From the NCBI RefSeq assembly GCF_022829295.1, contig NZ_JAKSYH010000157.1, positions 1 through 42,289 on the forward strand: 42,289 nt of DNA, written 5' to 3'. The DNA comes from Methylobacterium sp. J-088. GTDB lineage: Bacteria; Pseudomonadota; Alphaproteobacteria; Rhizobiales; Beijerinckiaceae. The notes under the pieces were generated by a model, which worked only from the letters and a program-made list of their open reading frames with translations, did not search any database and was not told the origin of the DNA. Position 1 is the stretch's first letter. Every line of letters starts with the position of its first letter. A program made the translations under genes and the position numbers. Shown here one piece after another: positions 18,350 through 27,570 of the stretch.

Positions 18350-20017
18350 TCACGCCGCCTTCACATCGGCCAGGAAGGTCGCGACCGCGCGGCCCAGGTC
18401 GTTCGAGTACTGCGAGAGCCCCCGCGCCGCGCCGAGCACCTGGGAGGCCGCCGAGCCCGTCTCGCCGGCGGCGCGCTTGACCTCGCCGATGTTGCTGGTG
18501 ACCTGACCCGTCCCCGAAGCGGCCTCCTGAACGTTGCGCGCGATCTCCTGGGTGGCGGCGCCCTGCTGCTCCATCGCGGCGGCGATCGCGGTCGAGCTGG
18601 TGGCGATCTCGGCCACCGTCCGGGCGATCGACTGGATCGCCCGGACCGCGTCGCCGGTCGCCGCCTGGATCTCGGCGATCTGCGCACCGATCTCGCCGGT
18701 GGCGCGGGTGGTCTGGGCGGCGAGTTCCTTGACCTCGGTGGCCACCACCGCGAAGCCGCGGCCCGCATCGCCGGCCCGCGCCGCCTCGATCGTGGCGTTG
18801 AGCGCCAGCAGGTTCGTCTGGCTGGCGATGTTGGAGATCAGGGCGATCACGCTGCCGATCTTCTCCGCGGTCTCGGCCAGGCTCTTGACCGCGCCGTCGG
18901 TCTGGACGGCCTCACGCGCCGCCGCGCCGGCGGCCGCGGCCGCGCGGGAGACTTGGCCGTTGATCTCACGGATCGAGCTCGACAGCTCCTCCGTCGCCGC
19001 CGCGACCGTGTTGACGTTCGTCGAGGCCTGCTCGGCCGCGCTCGCGACCGCAAGGGCCTGCACGTCGGTCTCCTCGGCGACCCCGGTCATCGACTGGGCC
19101 GTCGCCTCGAGTTCCGTGGCGGCGCCGGCCAGCGCCTGCGTCAGCCCCGAAACCTGCGACTCGAAGCCCTTGAGCGTCGCGTCGAGATGCGCGACGCGGC
19201 GTGCCTTGGCCTCGCTCTCCTGTGCGGCCGCCGCATCGGCTGCCCGCTTGGCGATCAGCGCCTGCTTGAACACCTCGACCGCCGCCGCCATGCGGCCGAT
19301 CTCGTCGGTGCGGTCGCGACTCGGCACCGCGACGTCGAGCTTGTCGTTGGCCAGGTCGCCCATCACGTCGGTCATCCGGCGCGTCGGGATGGCGATCAGG
19401 CGGGTCAGCGCGTACGCGCTGCCGACGGCGCTGCCGAGCAGGACCAGGAAGATGATCACCATCGACAGGTAGGAGACCGAGAACGCCTCGGCCGCATCGG
19501 CCTGACGCGTCTTCAGCAGGGCGCGCTCCGTCGCGTCGCTCTCCGCGACCTCGGCCCGGATGCCGTCCATGAAGGTCTTGCCGCCGCCGGCAGCCGCACG
19601 GGCCCGCGCCTCCGCCTGCGTGGCCGCCTGCCCCATCAGACCGATCTCCGGATCCGCGACCTCCGCCTGCCAGCGGCGCGCCAGGTCCTCGATGCGTCCG
19701 ACACGCGCCTGCTGGGCCGCGTTGTCGGCCGTCAGGGTCCGCTGGCGCTGCGCGGCCGCCGCGAAGGCCTGGGCGCCCTTCTCCACCGGTTCGAGGAACT
19801 TGCGGTCGCCCGATATCAGGTAGCCCCGCACACCGGTCTCGCGATCGATCATGCTGGAGAGCAGGAGCGCGTTCACGCTCAGAACGTCGTAGGTGTGCTC
19901 CGACCATTCAATCGATTTTTCGATAAATGACAGCTTTCTATAGTTAAGAGCGCTACCAATTACTGTAATAAAGATCAATATCGCGAAGCAGGCGATGATT
20001 TTTTTGACGATCGACAT
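18350..20017 (-). CDS. Methyl-accepting chemotaxis protein with CHASE3 sensor
   Basis: 555 residues. Seen: membrane segment 1 at about 8-27 ([16 protein letters not shown]), a periplasmic CHASE3-like domain with [20 protein letters not shown], membrane segment 2 ([18 protein letters not shown]), a HAMP region ([16 protein letters not shown]), and a cytoplasmic signalling domain with the hairpin tip [18 protein letters not shown] and [16 protein letters not shown]. It would signal through CheA/CheW; the ligand is unknown. The start at 20017 gives a short cytoplasmic tail before the first membrane segment; no clear Shine-Dalgarno precedes it. The first roughly 35 codons are AT-rich and carry poly-T stretches, unlike the rest of the gene. 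Confidence 0.92.
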   Translation of the reverse strand: MSIVKKIIACFAILIFITVIGSALNYRKLSFIEKSIEWSEHTYDVLSVNALLLSSMIDRETGVRGYLISGDRKFLEPVEKGAQAFAAAAQRQRTLTADNAAQQARVGRIEDLARRWQAEVADPEIGLMGQAATQAEARARAAAGGGKTFMDGIRAEVAESDATERALLKTRQADAAEAFSVSYLSMVIIFLVLLGSAVGSAYALTRLIAIPTRRMTDVMGDLANDKLDVAVPSRDRTDEIGRMAAAVEVFKQALIAKRAADAAAAQESEAKARRVAHLDATLKGFESQVSGLTQALAGAATELEATAQSMTGVAEETDVQALAVASAAEQASTNVNTVAAATEELSSSIREINGQVSRAAAAAGAAAREAVQTDGAVKSLAETAEKIGSVIALISNIASQTNLLALNATIEAARAGDAGRGFAVVATEVKELAAQTTRATGEIGAQIAEIQAATGDAVRAIQSIARTVAEIATSSTAIAAAMEQQGAATQEIARNVQEAASGTGQVTSNIGEVKRAAGETGSAASQVLGAARGLSQYSNDLGRAVATFLADVKAA

Positions 20018-20429
20018 CACTAATGTCCGGATTTGAAGATATGATTCGGTTGCCCAGATACGAAGTTTGCATCTATAAATGAACAAAATTCCCGAGTCCA
20101 AAAAAAATCAGATGCGTTTTAATTGGAAACGCCGCCGTGGCGCGGGCGCTCAAATCAATGTCTCGGGATCGTGCCGCCTCTGCTGCGCGGTGCGGGCCGG
20201 GACTCTGCGCCGATCGACGACGCCACCTGTTCAAGGATCGATGCCCGGGACTGTGGACACGCGTCTTCCGGCGCTGGAGACGTGCATCAAGACTTTCCTG
20301 TGCATCCCGCGTGCGGACCGAAACGGCCCGGTCGCGTGTCCGCCCAACGTGAGCTGCGCTAACGCGCGGTTAACCCTGGTGCTGCCTGATTCGGCCGCTA
20401 CACCAGGGGCGACATACGGGAACGCCAGG
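20018..20429. other. AT-rich to mixed divergent regulatory region
   Basis: 412 bases between divergent genes. The part next to the chemoreceptor (20018-20130) is markedly AT-rich for this genome and includes poly-A. The remainder has no protein-like frame. A perfect inverted repeat lies at 20374-20408. Confidence 0.5.
20374..20408 (+). promoter_or_regulatory. Inverted repeat before the lytic transglycosylase gene
   Basis: CCCTGGTG (20374-20381) and CACCAGGG (20401-20408), perfect 8-bp arms with 19 bases between, ending 21 bases before the ATG. It could be an operator or a leader hairpin. Confidence 0.35.
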
Positions 20430-21623
20430 ATGCGCCATCAGTGCTTCGGGCCGGGCCTCGCGCTCGGGTTCGGTCTCCTCGCCGTGAGCCAGCCGGCGCG
20501 GGCGGATTTCGACGGTTGCCTCGCCGGTATCCAGGCCCAGGCGGCAGCCGCCGGCGTGTCCGCCCAGACCTTCCGGTCGGCCACCAGCGGCATCAGCTAC
20601 GACGACAAGGTGATCGAGCTGTCCCAGGCGCAGCCCGAATTCAAGACGCCGATCTGGGACTACATGGCGGCCCTGGTCGATGACGAGCGTGTCGAGGACG
20701 GGCGGGCGGCGATGCGCCAGAACGCGGCCGCCCTGGCGCAGGCCGAGGCGCGCTACGGCGTCGATCGCTACACGATCACGGCGGTCTGGGGGGTCGAGTC
20801 GAACTTCGGCAAGAACCTCGGCAAGATGCCGCTGGTCCAGTCGCTCGCGACCCTCGCCTGCTCCGGCAACCGCCGCCGCGACTTCTTCCGCGGCGAATTG
20901 ATTGCCACGCTGCGGATCATCGAGCGCGGCGACATCGCGCCGGAACGGCTCACCGGCTCCTGGGCGGGGGCCTTCGGCCAGACCCAGTTCATGCCGACCA
21001 CCTATCACCGCCTCGCTGTCGACGGTGACGGCGACGGGCGGCGCGACGTGGTCGATTCGGTGGCCGACGCGGTCGCGTCCACGGCGAACTTCTTGCACGT
21101 CGCCAAGTGGCAGAACGGGCAGGTCTGGGGCTACGAGGTGAAGCTGCCGCGCGGCTTCAGCGTCGCGTCCGCCGGGCGCAAGAACAAGAAACCGGTCGCC
21201 CATTGGGCCTCGCTGGGCGTGACCCGCATGGACGGCCGCCCGCTCTCGGGGGAGGGGCCCGCCGGGATCATCGCGCCGGCCGGGATCGATGGTCCGGCCT
21301 TCCTGGTCACCAAGAACTTCGACGCGATCTACTCGTACAACGCCGCCGAATCCTACGGCCTCGCCATCGCGGTTCTGTCGGACCGGCTGCGCGGGAAGGC
21401 GGGTGTCCAGGCGGCGTGGCCGACCGACGATCCGCCCCTGTCCCGGGCCGAGCGGCGCGATCTCCAGACCCGGCTGGCTGCCCGCGGCTACGATGTCGGC
21501 GAGCCGGACGGCAAGGTCGGCCAGAAGACCCGCGACGCGATCAAGGACGTGGAGCGCCGCCTCGGCATGACCCCGACCGGCCGCCCCGGCGGCAAAGTTC
21601 TGGAAGCGCTGCGCGGCAGCTGA
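20430..21623 (+). CDS. Lytic murein transglycosylase, MltB type
   Basis: 397 residues. Seen: signal peptide (GLALGFGLLAVSQPARA, cleavage before DFDGC), an SLT_2-type domain with catalytic Glu in WGVESNFGKNLG, GAFGQTQFMPTTYHRLAVDGDGDG, and YSYNAAESYGLAIAVLSDRL, then a C-terminal peptidoglycan-binding domain (LSRAERRDLQTRLAARGYDVGEPDGKVG). The family cleaves the MurNAc-GlcNAc bond to form 1,6-anhydromuropeptides in the periplasm. No lipobox cysteine follows the signal, so it is probably soluble rather than lipid-anchored as MltB is. The start is fixed by the signal peptide; the open frame upstream is not coding-like. Confidence 0.93.
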   Translation: MRHQCFGPGLALGFGLLAVSQPARADFDGCLAGIQAQAAAAGVSAQTFRSATSGISYDDKVIELSQAQPEFKTPIWDYMAALVDDERVEDGRAAMRQNAAALAQAEARYGVDRYTITAVWGVESNFGKNLGKMPLVQSLATLACSGNRRRDFFRGELIATLRIIERGDIAPERLTGSWAGAFGQTQFMPTTYHRLAVDGDGDGRRDVVDSVADAVASTANFLHVAKWQNGQVWGYEVKLPRGFSVASAGRKNKKPVAHWASLGVTRMDGRPLSGEGPAGIIAPAGIDGPAFLVTKNFDAIYSYNAAESYGLAIAVLSDRLRGKAGVQAAWPTDDPPLSRAERRDLQTRLAARGYDVGEPDGKVGQKTRDAIKDVERRLGMTPTGRPGGKVLEALRGS

Positions 21624-21925
21624 TGGCTTCCAAGCTCCGGTCAGCCCACGCCCCGGACCCTTTCCCGGGCGCAGGCCGCGTAAGCCGAATGCGAGACCCG
21701 GGACCCAGCACAAGACGTCGCGAAGCGTCCGCCTGGATCAACGCGGGCCGCTTGCGCTGCGCTTCCTGCGCCAGGTCCCGAATCAGGTTCCGCTGGCGCT
21801 CCACCTGTCCGGGAAAGGTGGGGCGCGTCAGCTAAGAGCATACCGCAAACTCGGCCCGACACCCCGAAAAAGTAGAACCCGCGGCCTTTCGGCCGCGGGT
21901 TCGAATTCCGTCCGTGCCGGGCCGA
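21624..21925. other. Convergent gap, transglycosylase/hpnH
   Basis: 302 bases. Nothing is supportable as a gene. It carries the hpnH terminator at 21867-21902. Confidence 0.6.
21867..21902 (-). terminator. hpnH: Rho-independent terminator of hpnH
   Basis: Perfect 12-bp stem (21875-21886 with 21891-21902), 4-base loop. On the minus strand it is followed by TACTTTTTC. Confidence 0.85.
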
Positions 21926-23089
21926 TCAGGCGGCAGTGCGCTTGCGGGCTTCCTGCTTGGTGTCGACGCCGGCCGCTTTGATCTCGGACAACTTCTGCGC
22001 GACGTTGCGCGAGAACACGAACTCGGCGGGGCGCTGGTTCTCCAGGCTGACCTCGGGGGCCATCGCGCCGTCGGTCTTGATGCCGCGAATCGCATGCACC
22101 AGCGGCTTCCACGGCTTGCGGACCGAATCGACCACCGAAGAGGCCTCGTAGCCCGAATGGACCATGCAGTCGGCGCACTTTTCGTAGTTGCCCGTGCCGT
22201 AGGAATCCCAGTCGGTCTCCTCCATCAGCTCCTTGAAGGTCGCCGCGTAGCCCTCGCCGAGCAGGTAGCAGGGCTTCTGCCAGCCGAACACGGTGCGGGT
22301 CGGGTTGCCCCACGGGGTGCAATGGTAGGTCTGGTTGCCGGCCAGGAAGTCGAGGAACAGGCCCGACTGCTGGAAGGTCCACTTCTCGCGGCCCTTCTCC
22401 TTGCCGTGCCGGAACACGCCGCGGAACAGATCCTTGGTCGCCTTGCGGTTCAGGAAGTGCTTCTGGTCCGGCGCGCGCTCGTAGGCGTAGCCCGGGGAGA
22501 CGGTGATGCCGTCGATGCCCATGCGGGTCACGCTGTCGAAGAAGTCGGCGATCTTCTCCGGCTGGGAATTGTTGAAGAAGGTGCAGTTGATGGTGACGCG
22601 GAAGCCCATCTCCTTGGCCTTCGCGATCGCCGCCACCGCCTTGTCGTAGACGCCGCGCTGGCACACCGACTGGTCGTGCATCTCCTTGTCGCCGTCCAGA
22701 TGGATCGACCACGTGAAGTACGGGCTGGGCTTGTACTCCTTGATCTTCTTTTCAAGGAGCAGCGCGTTCGTGCACACGATCGCGAACTTCTTCTGGGCGA
22801 TGATGCCCTCGACGATCTGCGGCAGATCCTTGTGCAGGAGCGGCTCGCCGCCGGCGATCACCACCACGGGGGCGCCGCACTCGCGTACCGACTCGAGCGC
22901 GTCAGCGACCGGCAGCCGCTTGTTCAGGATCTCGTCCGGGTAATCGATCTTCCCGCAGCCGGCGCAAGCGAGATTGCAGCGGAACAGCGGCTCCATCATC
23001 ATCACGAGCGGGTAGCGTTTGCGACCCGTCAGGTGCTGTTTCAGGATATAGCCGCCGATCTTCGCGACGTACCGGAGGGGGATACCCAA
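21926..23089 (-). CDS. hpnH: Adenosyl-hopene transferase, radical SAM
   Basis: 387 residues. HpnH adds the 5'-deoxyadenosyl group of SAM to diploptene, giving adenosylhopane, the first committed step to extended (C35) hopanoids. Seen: radical-SAM cluster motif CNLACAGC after MMMEPLFR, glycine motif VIAGGEPLLH, and a SPASM-like C-terminal cysteine pair in YEKCADCMVHSGYE, typical of HpnH. The start is a TTG at 23089 (GIPLRYVAKIGG follows), with GGAG eight bases before it; no ATG is available nearby. It is divergent from hpnN across 640 bases and ends in a strong terminator. hpnG, which would remove adenine next, is not in the window. Confidence 0.95.
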   Translation of the reverse strand: MGIPLRYVAKIGGYILKQHLTGRKRYPLVMMMEPLFRCNLACAGCGKIDYPDEILNKRLPVADALESVRECGAPVVVIAGGEPLLHKDLPQIVEGIIAQKKFAIVCTNALLLEKKIKEYKPSPYFTWSIHLDGDKEMHDQSVCQRGVYDKAVAAIAKAKEMGFRVTINCTFFNNSQPEKIADFFDSVTRMGIDGITVSPGYAYERAPDQKHFLNRKATKDLFRGVFRHGKEKGREKWTFQQSGLFLDFLAGNQTYHCTPWGNPTRTVFGWQKPCYLLGEGYAATFKELMEETDWDSYGTGNYEKCADCMVHSGYEASSVVDSVRKPWKPLVHAIRGIKTDGAMAPEVSLENQRPAEFVFSRNVAQKLSEIKAAGVDTKQEARKRTAA

Positions 23090-23729
23090 GATAGCGGCTC
23101 CTTCACTTCGTCGGCCCCGGAGGCATCGGGGTGCTTAACACGAAAAAAAACGCGATTTCCAGCGATCTAGCTTGGAACTAATCTCAATCGGCCCTGTTTC
23201 GGCGGCACGATGACATCTTATTCCGCGCCTGACGCAACGGTGCCACATGAGCCGCCTAGGGCGACCGCGTGGGCGGGGACATTCAGACGTTGAGGACAGC
23301 ACGTGCATTGCGTCGGCAATGCGACCGGACATCCGGAATTCCGGCCGCGATGCAACTGACGCCGTGCGCCAGCGCACATATCATCCCCGGCGGCCGGACC
23401 GGCTCGGCCGCGTTGCAATCTGGCACCACCCTCTTTACTGAACCTCGGGGCAGCGATGCAAGCCGTGGCCCGAGCCGTGGCCTCTGGTGGATGGCGGCGC
23501 CGCGATCCATTTCGGCCGCGATCGGCGCGTGGACGCGTGTCGTGCGTCCGGGGCGGACCACGCGGCCTTCCTCGACCCCGGTCCGCATCCGAACGGATTG
23601 CGGGGCGATCGGCACGCGGGCACTGAGCCCTGCCGGAGCCGGTCTCCGGGATCCCGAGGCGTTCGATATGTTCGATGGTATGTGTCGGCCGCGCCGTGTG
23701 CGTGTCCGGGGCGAACAGGCAGGGTGCTC
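23090..23729. promoter_or_regulatory. 640-base divergent regulatory region between hpnH and hpnN
   Basis: No frame here looks like protein. It contains GCATTGC/GCAATGC arms at 23305-23322 and the perfect palindrome CCGGAATTCCGG at 23333-23344, plus an A-run next to hpnH (23142-23149). It presumably holds both promoters. Confidence 0.45.
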
Positions 23730-26396
23730 GTGATCGAAAGTCTCGTCGCGTTCTCGGTACGGTATCGGTGGATCGTGATCGCCCTGGTGGCGTTCGTCAC
23801 GGTCGCGAGCGCCGGAGTCGCGGCGCATCTGTTCCGGATCAACACCGATGTCGAGCGCCTGATCGATCCGAAGGAGCCCTGGCGCCAGGACGAGATCAAT
23901 TTCGAGCAGGCCTTCCCGCAGCGGTCGAACACCATCGTGGCGGTCATCGACGGGCAGACGCCCGAGGAGACCGAGGAGGCGGCTGCCAACCTCGCCAAGG
24001 CGCTGACCGCTCATAAGAATCTGATCGAGACGGTCTATCGGCCGGATGGCGGCCCGTTCTTCGACAAGAACGGCTTGCTGCTGATGTCGCAGGCGGATCT
24101 CGACAAGACCCTCGAATCGCTGACCCAGCAGCAGGGGCTGCTCGGCCCGCTCGCCGCCGACCCGTCGCTGCGCGGCGTGATGCGGGTTCTGACGCTGGGC
24201 GCCCGCGGCGTGAAGACCGGAGACGCCAAGCTCGAGGATCTCGAGAAGCCCATGGGGCAGATCGATGCCACCCTGAAGAAGGTGCTGGCCGGGCAGCCGG
24301 CGCGGATGTCGTGGCAGGAGCTGCTCTCCAACGGACAGAGCAGCGTCACCGACAAGATGAAGTTCGTGGTCATCCAGCCGGTGCTGGACTTCAACGCCCT
24401 GGAGCCCGGCTACCAGGCGACCAAGCTGATCCGGAACGTCGCCCAGGATCTCAGGATCGATTCCGAGCACGGCCTGCGCATGCGGCTGACCGGCACGGTG
24501 GCGGTGGCCGACGAGGAATTCGCGACGCTCTCGGAGGATGCGGGCGTCAATTACAGCGTCACGGTCGGCGCGATCGTCCTGTTCATCTGGCTCGCCCTAC
24601 GCTCCGCCCCCCTGGTTTCGGCCGTGCTGATCACGACCTTTGCGGGTCTGATCGTCACCGCGGGCCTCGGATTGGCGATGGTCGGCGAGCTCAACCCGAT
24701 CTCGGTGGCCTTCGCGGCGCTGTTCGTGGGGCTCGGCATCGATTTCGGCATCCAGTTCGCCGTGCGCTACCGGGCCGACCGCTTCGAGCAGCCCGAGATC
24801 GGCGCCGCGCTCCGGGCCGCAGCCCGCGGCGTCGGCTGGTCGCTGACGCTGGCGGCCATCTCGCTGCTGGCCGGTTTCTTCGCCTTCCTGCCGACGGCCT
24901 TCCGCGGCGTCTCCGAACTGGGCCTCATCGCCGGCGTCGGCATGATCGTGGCCTACCTGTTCGCCCTGACGCTGCTCCCGGCCCTGATCGCCGTGTTCAA
25001 TCCGAAGGCCGAGAAGGCCGCGGTGCAGACCGACTGGCTGGTCGGCGTCGATCCCTGGATCATCGAGCATCGCAAGCCGATCCTGATCGCGGTCGGCCTG
25101 ATCACGCTCGCGGGCGCGCCGCTGCTCTGGCACCTGCCGTTCGATTCCAACCCGATGCACCTGCGCAGCGCGAAGACGCAGTCGATCGCGACCTATCTCG
25201 ATCTGATCAAGAACCCCGAGACCAGCCCGAACTTCATCGACGTGCTGGCACCGAGCGTCGAAGCCGTCCCGGGCCTGTCGAAGACGCTGATGGGGCTGCC
25301 GGTCACGGCCTCGGTCAACAGCATCGACACCTTCGTGCCGCGCGACCAGGACAAGAAGCTCGCGCAGATCGCCGACACGGCGCAGCTTCTCGATCCGGTG
25401 CTCAACCCTGGACGTCGGCCGCCACCGCCTACCGATGCCGATAACGTCAAGGCGCTCAAGGATGCCGCCACGGCGCTGAACGGGATCTCGAACGATGCCA
25501 AGGGGGACCAGACGGGGGCGCAGGCCGCCAAGGAGCTCGCCGGCACCCTCGACAAGCTCGCCTCCGGCCCGGTGACGCAGCGCGAGGCGGCCTCCGTGGC
25601 GCTGACCAAGGATCTCGGGCCGCTGCTGGCACACCTGCGCGACCTGCTGCACCCGGAAAAAATCACCCTGGACAACCTGCCGCCGCAGTTGAAGGCCGAC
25701 TGGGTGGCAGCCGATGGGCGCGCGCGTATCGAGGTCCATCCGAAGGGCGATTCGAACGACGATGCCGTGCTGCGCCGCTTCTCGGATGAGGTTCTGAAGG
25801 TCGCCCCGCACGCCACAGGCGCGCCGGTGGCCACGACTCAGTCGAGCTACACGATCCTGGGCGCCTTCGTTCAGGCGGCGGTGACGGCCCTCGTGCTGAT
25901 CTTCGTCATCCTGTCGGTCGCGCTGCGCAAGCCGTGGGACGTGGCGATGACGCTGGGTCCGCTGGTGATCGCGACCCTCTGGACGCTGATGGCGATGCGC
26001 ATCGTCGGCATGCCACTCAACTTCGCCAACATCATCGCGCTGCCGCTGATGCTGGCAGTCGGCGTGGCGTTCCACATCTACTACGTGATCGCGTGGCGGG
26101 CCGGCGTGACCGACATGCTCGCTTCCAGCCTGACCCGGGCGATCTTCTTCTCGGCGCTGACCACCGGCAGCGCCTTCGGGTCGCTGGTCCTGTCGAGCCA
26201 TCCGGGCACGGCGAGCATGGGCAAGCTGCTCGCGCTGTCGCTGTTCTTCACCCTGGTGGCGGCTTTCTTCGTGGTGCCGGCAACGCTGGGCGAACCGCCG
26301 GCTCAGCCCGATGAGGATCGTCCCGAGGCCGAGAAGGCCGCCGGCGCGGCGTTGCGGAAGAGCACCGGGTTGAAGGATCCGGTGCCGGCCAAGTAG
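23730..26396 (+). CDS. hpnN: Hopanoid transporter HpnN, RND/MMPL superfamily
   Basis: 888 residues. HpnN moves hopanoids from the inner to the outer membrane (shown in Rhodopseudomonas). Seen: N-terminal membrane segment (RWIVIALVAFVTVASAGVAA), a periplasmic domain, then membrane bundles including VGAIVLFIWLALRSAPLVSAVLI, GLGIDFGIQFAVRYRADR (typical MMPL core) and LAAISLLAGFFAFLPTAFRG; a second periplasmic domain; a second bundle with FVQAAVTALVLIFVILSVAL, FANIIALPLMLAVGVAFHIYYV, and a C-terminal LALSLFFTLVAAFFVVPATLG. The GTG start at 23730 has AGGG upstream; GTG at 23724 is an alternative. It is divergent from hpnH. Confidence 0.93.
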   Translation: MIESLVAFSVRYRWIVIALVAFVTVASAGVAAHLFRINTDVERLIDPKEPWRQDEINFEQAFPQRSNTIVAVIDGQTPEETEEAAANLAKALTAHKNLIETVYRPDGGPFFDKNGLLLMSQADLDKTLESLTQQQGLLGPLAADPSLRGVMRVLTLGARGVKTGDAKLEDLEKPMGQIDATLKKVLAGQPARMSWQELLSNGQSSVTDKMKFVVIQPVLDFNALEPGYQATKLIRNVAQDLRIDSEHGLRMRLTGTVAVADEEFATLSEDAGVNYSVTVGAIVLFIWLALRSAPLVSAVLITTFAGLIVTAGLGLAMVGELNPISVAFAALFVGLGIDFGIQFAVRYRADRFEQPEIGAALRAAARGVGWSLTLAAISLLAGFFAFLPTAFRGVSELGLIAGVGMIVAYLFALTLLPALIAVFNPKAEKAAVQTDWLVGVDPWIIEHRKPILIAVGLITLAGAPLLWHLPFDSNPMHLRSAKTQSIATYLDLIKNPETSPNFIDVLAPSVEAVPGLSKTLMGLPVTASVNSIDTFVPRDQDKKLAQIADTAQLLDPVLNPGRRPPPPTDADNVKALKDAATALNGISNDAKGDQTGAQAAKELAGTLDKLASGPVTQREAASVALTKDLGPLLAHLRDLLHPEKITLDNLPPQLKADWVAADGRARIEVHPKGDSNDDAVLRRFSDEVLKVAPHATGAPVATTQSSYTILGAFVQAAVTALVLIFVILSVALRKPWDVAMTLGPLVIATLWTLMAMRIVGMPLNFANIIALPLMLAVGVAFHIYYVIAWRAGVTDMLASSLTRAIFFSALTTGSAFGSLVLSSHPGTASMGKLLALSLFFTLVAAFFVVPATLGEPPAQPDEDRPEAEKAAGAALRKSTGLKDPVPAK

Positions 26397-26403
26397 GCCT
26401 CGG

Positions 26404-26859
26404 TTAGAGGGTCTTCTCGAAGAAGTGGTCCGGGTAGGGGTCGTCGTTGAAGCGGTCGATCTCGACCCAGCCCGCCTTCCGGTAGAGCGCGAGCGCTTCG
26501 GGAAGGGCGCTGTTGGTGTCGAGACGCAGCGTCCGGATGCCGAGGTCGCGAGCCGCTGTCTCGGCCGCCTGCATCAGACGCTGGGCGAGGCCGAGGCCCC
26601 GGGCGGCGGGGTCGATCCAGAGCCGCTTGATCTCCGCCACCGGGCCGCCGTTGCCCTTCAAGCCGACGCAGCCGACCGGGAGGCCGCCCGCGACGGCGAG
26701 CAGGAAGGTGCCGCGGGGCCGCATCATGGCGGCGGCCTCCGGATCGCAGGACAGGGCGACGTCGAAGCCGCCGACGAAGCGGGTCGCCAGTTCGGCGTAG
26801 TAGGCGGCGAGGCAGGCGCGGGCGGGCTCACTGGTGGGATCGACGTCCGCGATCGTCAT
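26404..26859 (-). CDS. GNAT-family N-acetyltransferase
   Basis: 151 residues from the ATG at 26859; an in-frame ATG at 26883 would add eight residues. Seen: the GNAT core EIKRLWIDPAARGLGLAQRLM with the acetyl-CoA loop (R-G-L-G-L-A), then RTLRLDTNSALPEALALYRKAGW, a common C-terminal pattern. It transfers an acetyl group from acetyl-CoA to an unknown amine. It is convergent with hpnN (seven bases apart) and divergent from the antitoxin gene. Nothing links it to hopanoids except position. Confidence 0.82.
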   Translation of the reverse strand: MTIADVDPTSEPARACLAAYYAELATRFVGGFDVALSCDPEAAAMMRPRGTFLLAVAGGLPVGCVGLKGNGGPVAEIKRLWIDPAARGLGLAQRLMQAAETAARDLGIRTLRLDTNSALPEALALYRKAGWVEIDRFNDDPYPDHFFEKTL

Positions 26860-26911
26860 AGGGACCAAGCCGGATCTTCCCATCGCGCGCCGCGCATCCT
26901 AACCTCTTGGC

Positions 26912-27178
26912 ATGACGACGATCGCTCTGGAAGAAGCAGCCCCGACCCTCGCGGAACTGGCTGCGCGTGTCGAAGGCGGTGAGACCATCGTCGTGACGCG
27001 CAACGGTCGACCGGTGCTCGACCTTGTACCGCATCGCCGGAAGGGTGGGCTCAACCTGGAGGCGGGCGCAGCATTCCTGCGCGCCCACGGGATCACAGAT
27101 CCGTTTCCGTCCATACCCGATGACTTTGACGATCCATTGCCGGAGGATTTTCTGATTCGGCCGCTGCCCGAGCCATGA
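26912..27178 (+). CDS. Phd/YefM-type antitoxin
   Basis: 88 residues. The N-terminal DNA-binding fold of the Phd/YefM family is seen as PTLAELAARVEGGETIVVTRNGRPVLDLVPH. The acidic, proline-rich C-terminus (DDFDDPLPEDF) would wrap the toxin. The last bases overlap the toxin start (ATGA). It would repress its own operon and neutralise the PIN toxin. A short module like this is often mobile. Confidence 0.88.
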   Translation: MTTIALEEAAPTLAELAARVEGGETIVVTRNGRPVLDLVPHRRKGGLNLEAGAAFLRAHGITDPFPSIPDDFDDPLPEDFLIRPLPEP

Positions 27179-27561
27179 AATTCCTATTCGACACGCATAT
27201 TCTGCTCGCCGTGATCGGTCGACGCTTGCATTTACGGAGTCCGAAGATTGCCCGGTTGCTGAGCCAAGACGACAGCGATCCCTATGCAAGCGTAGCGAGC
27301 CTTTGGGAGATTGCGATCAAGACACGCCTTGGTAAGCTCAATCCAAGGATGTCATTGGCTCTGCTGCCTTCGGCGTTGCAAGCTTTGGAGATCGGGATCG
27401 TGCCCATCACGCAAGCTCACGCCCTCGTTTCTGTTGAGTCACTCCCGCCGACGAAGGATCCGTTCGATCGCATGTTGCTCGCGCAATGTCAGGTCGAGGG
27501 CTGTCTTTTGGTTACGGTCGACGGCGCTCTGCACGATCATCCGCTTGCGGCGCGAATTTAA
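27175..27561 (+). CDS. PIN-domain toxin, VapC family
   Basis: 128 residues. Seen: PIN acidic residues in FLFDTHILLAVIG (first Asp), SLWEIAIKTRLGKL (Glu), DPFDRMLLAQC (Asp) and VTVDGALHDH (last Asp). Known: VapC-type toxins cleave RNA in a Mg2+-dependent way. It overlaps the antitoxin gene by four bases. Codon use is less GC-biased than in the neighbours, which suggests acquisition. It is convergent with hpnK, nine bases away. Confidence 0.9.
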   Translation: MKFLFDTHILLAVIGRRLHLRSPKIARLLSQDDSDPYASVASLWEIAIKTRLGKLNPRMSLALLPSALQALEIGIVPITQAHALVSVESLPPTKDPFDRMLLAQCQVEGCLLVTVDGALHDHPLAARI

Positions 27562-27570
27562 GCTGAAACG

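Noticed and set aside
21876..21915. tRNA-like T-arm (GGGTTCGAATTCC) near the hpnH terminator
   Set aside because: No matching acceptor stem or anticodon arm upstream; the similarity comes from the terminator stem meeting a GAATTC.
23487..23729. Longer 5' end of hpnN
   Set aside because: The added residues are Arg/Gly-rich and would precede the first membrane segment without family precedent.
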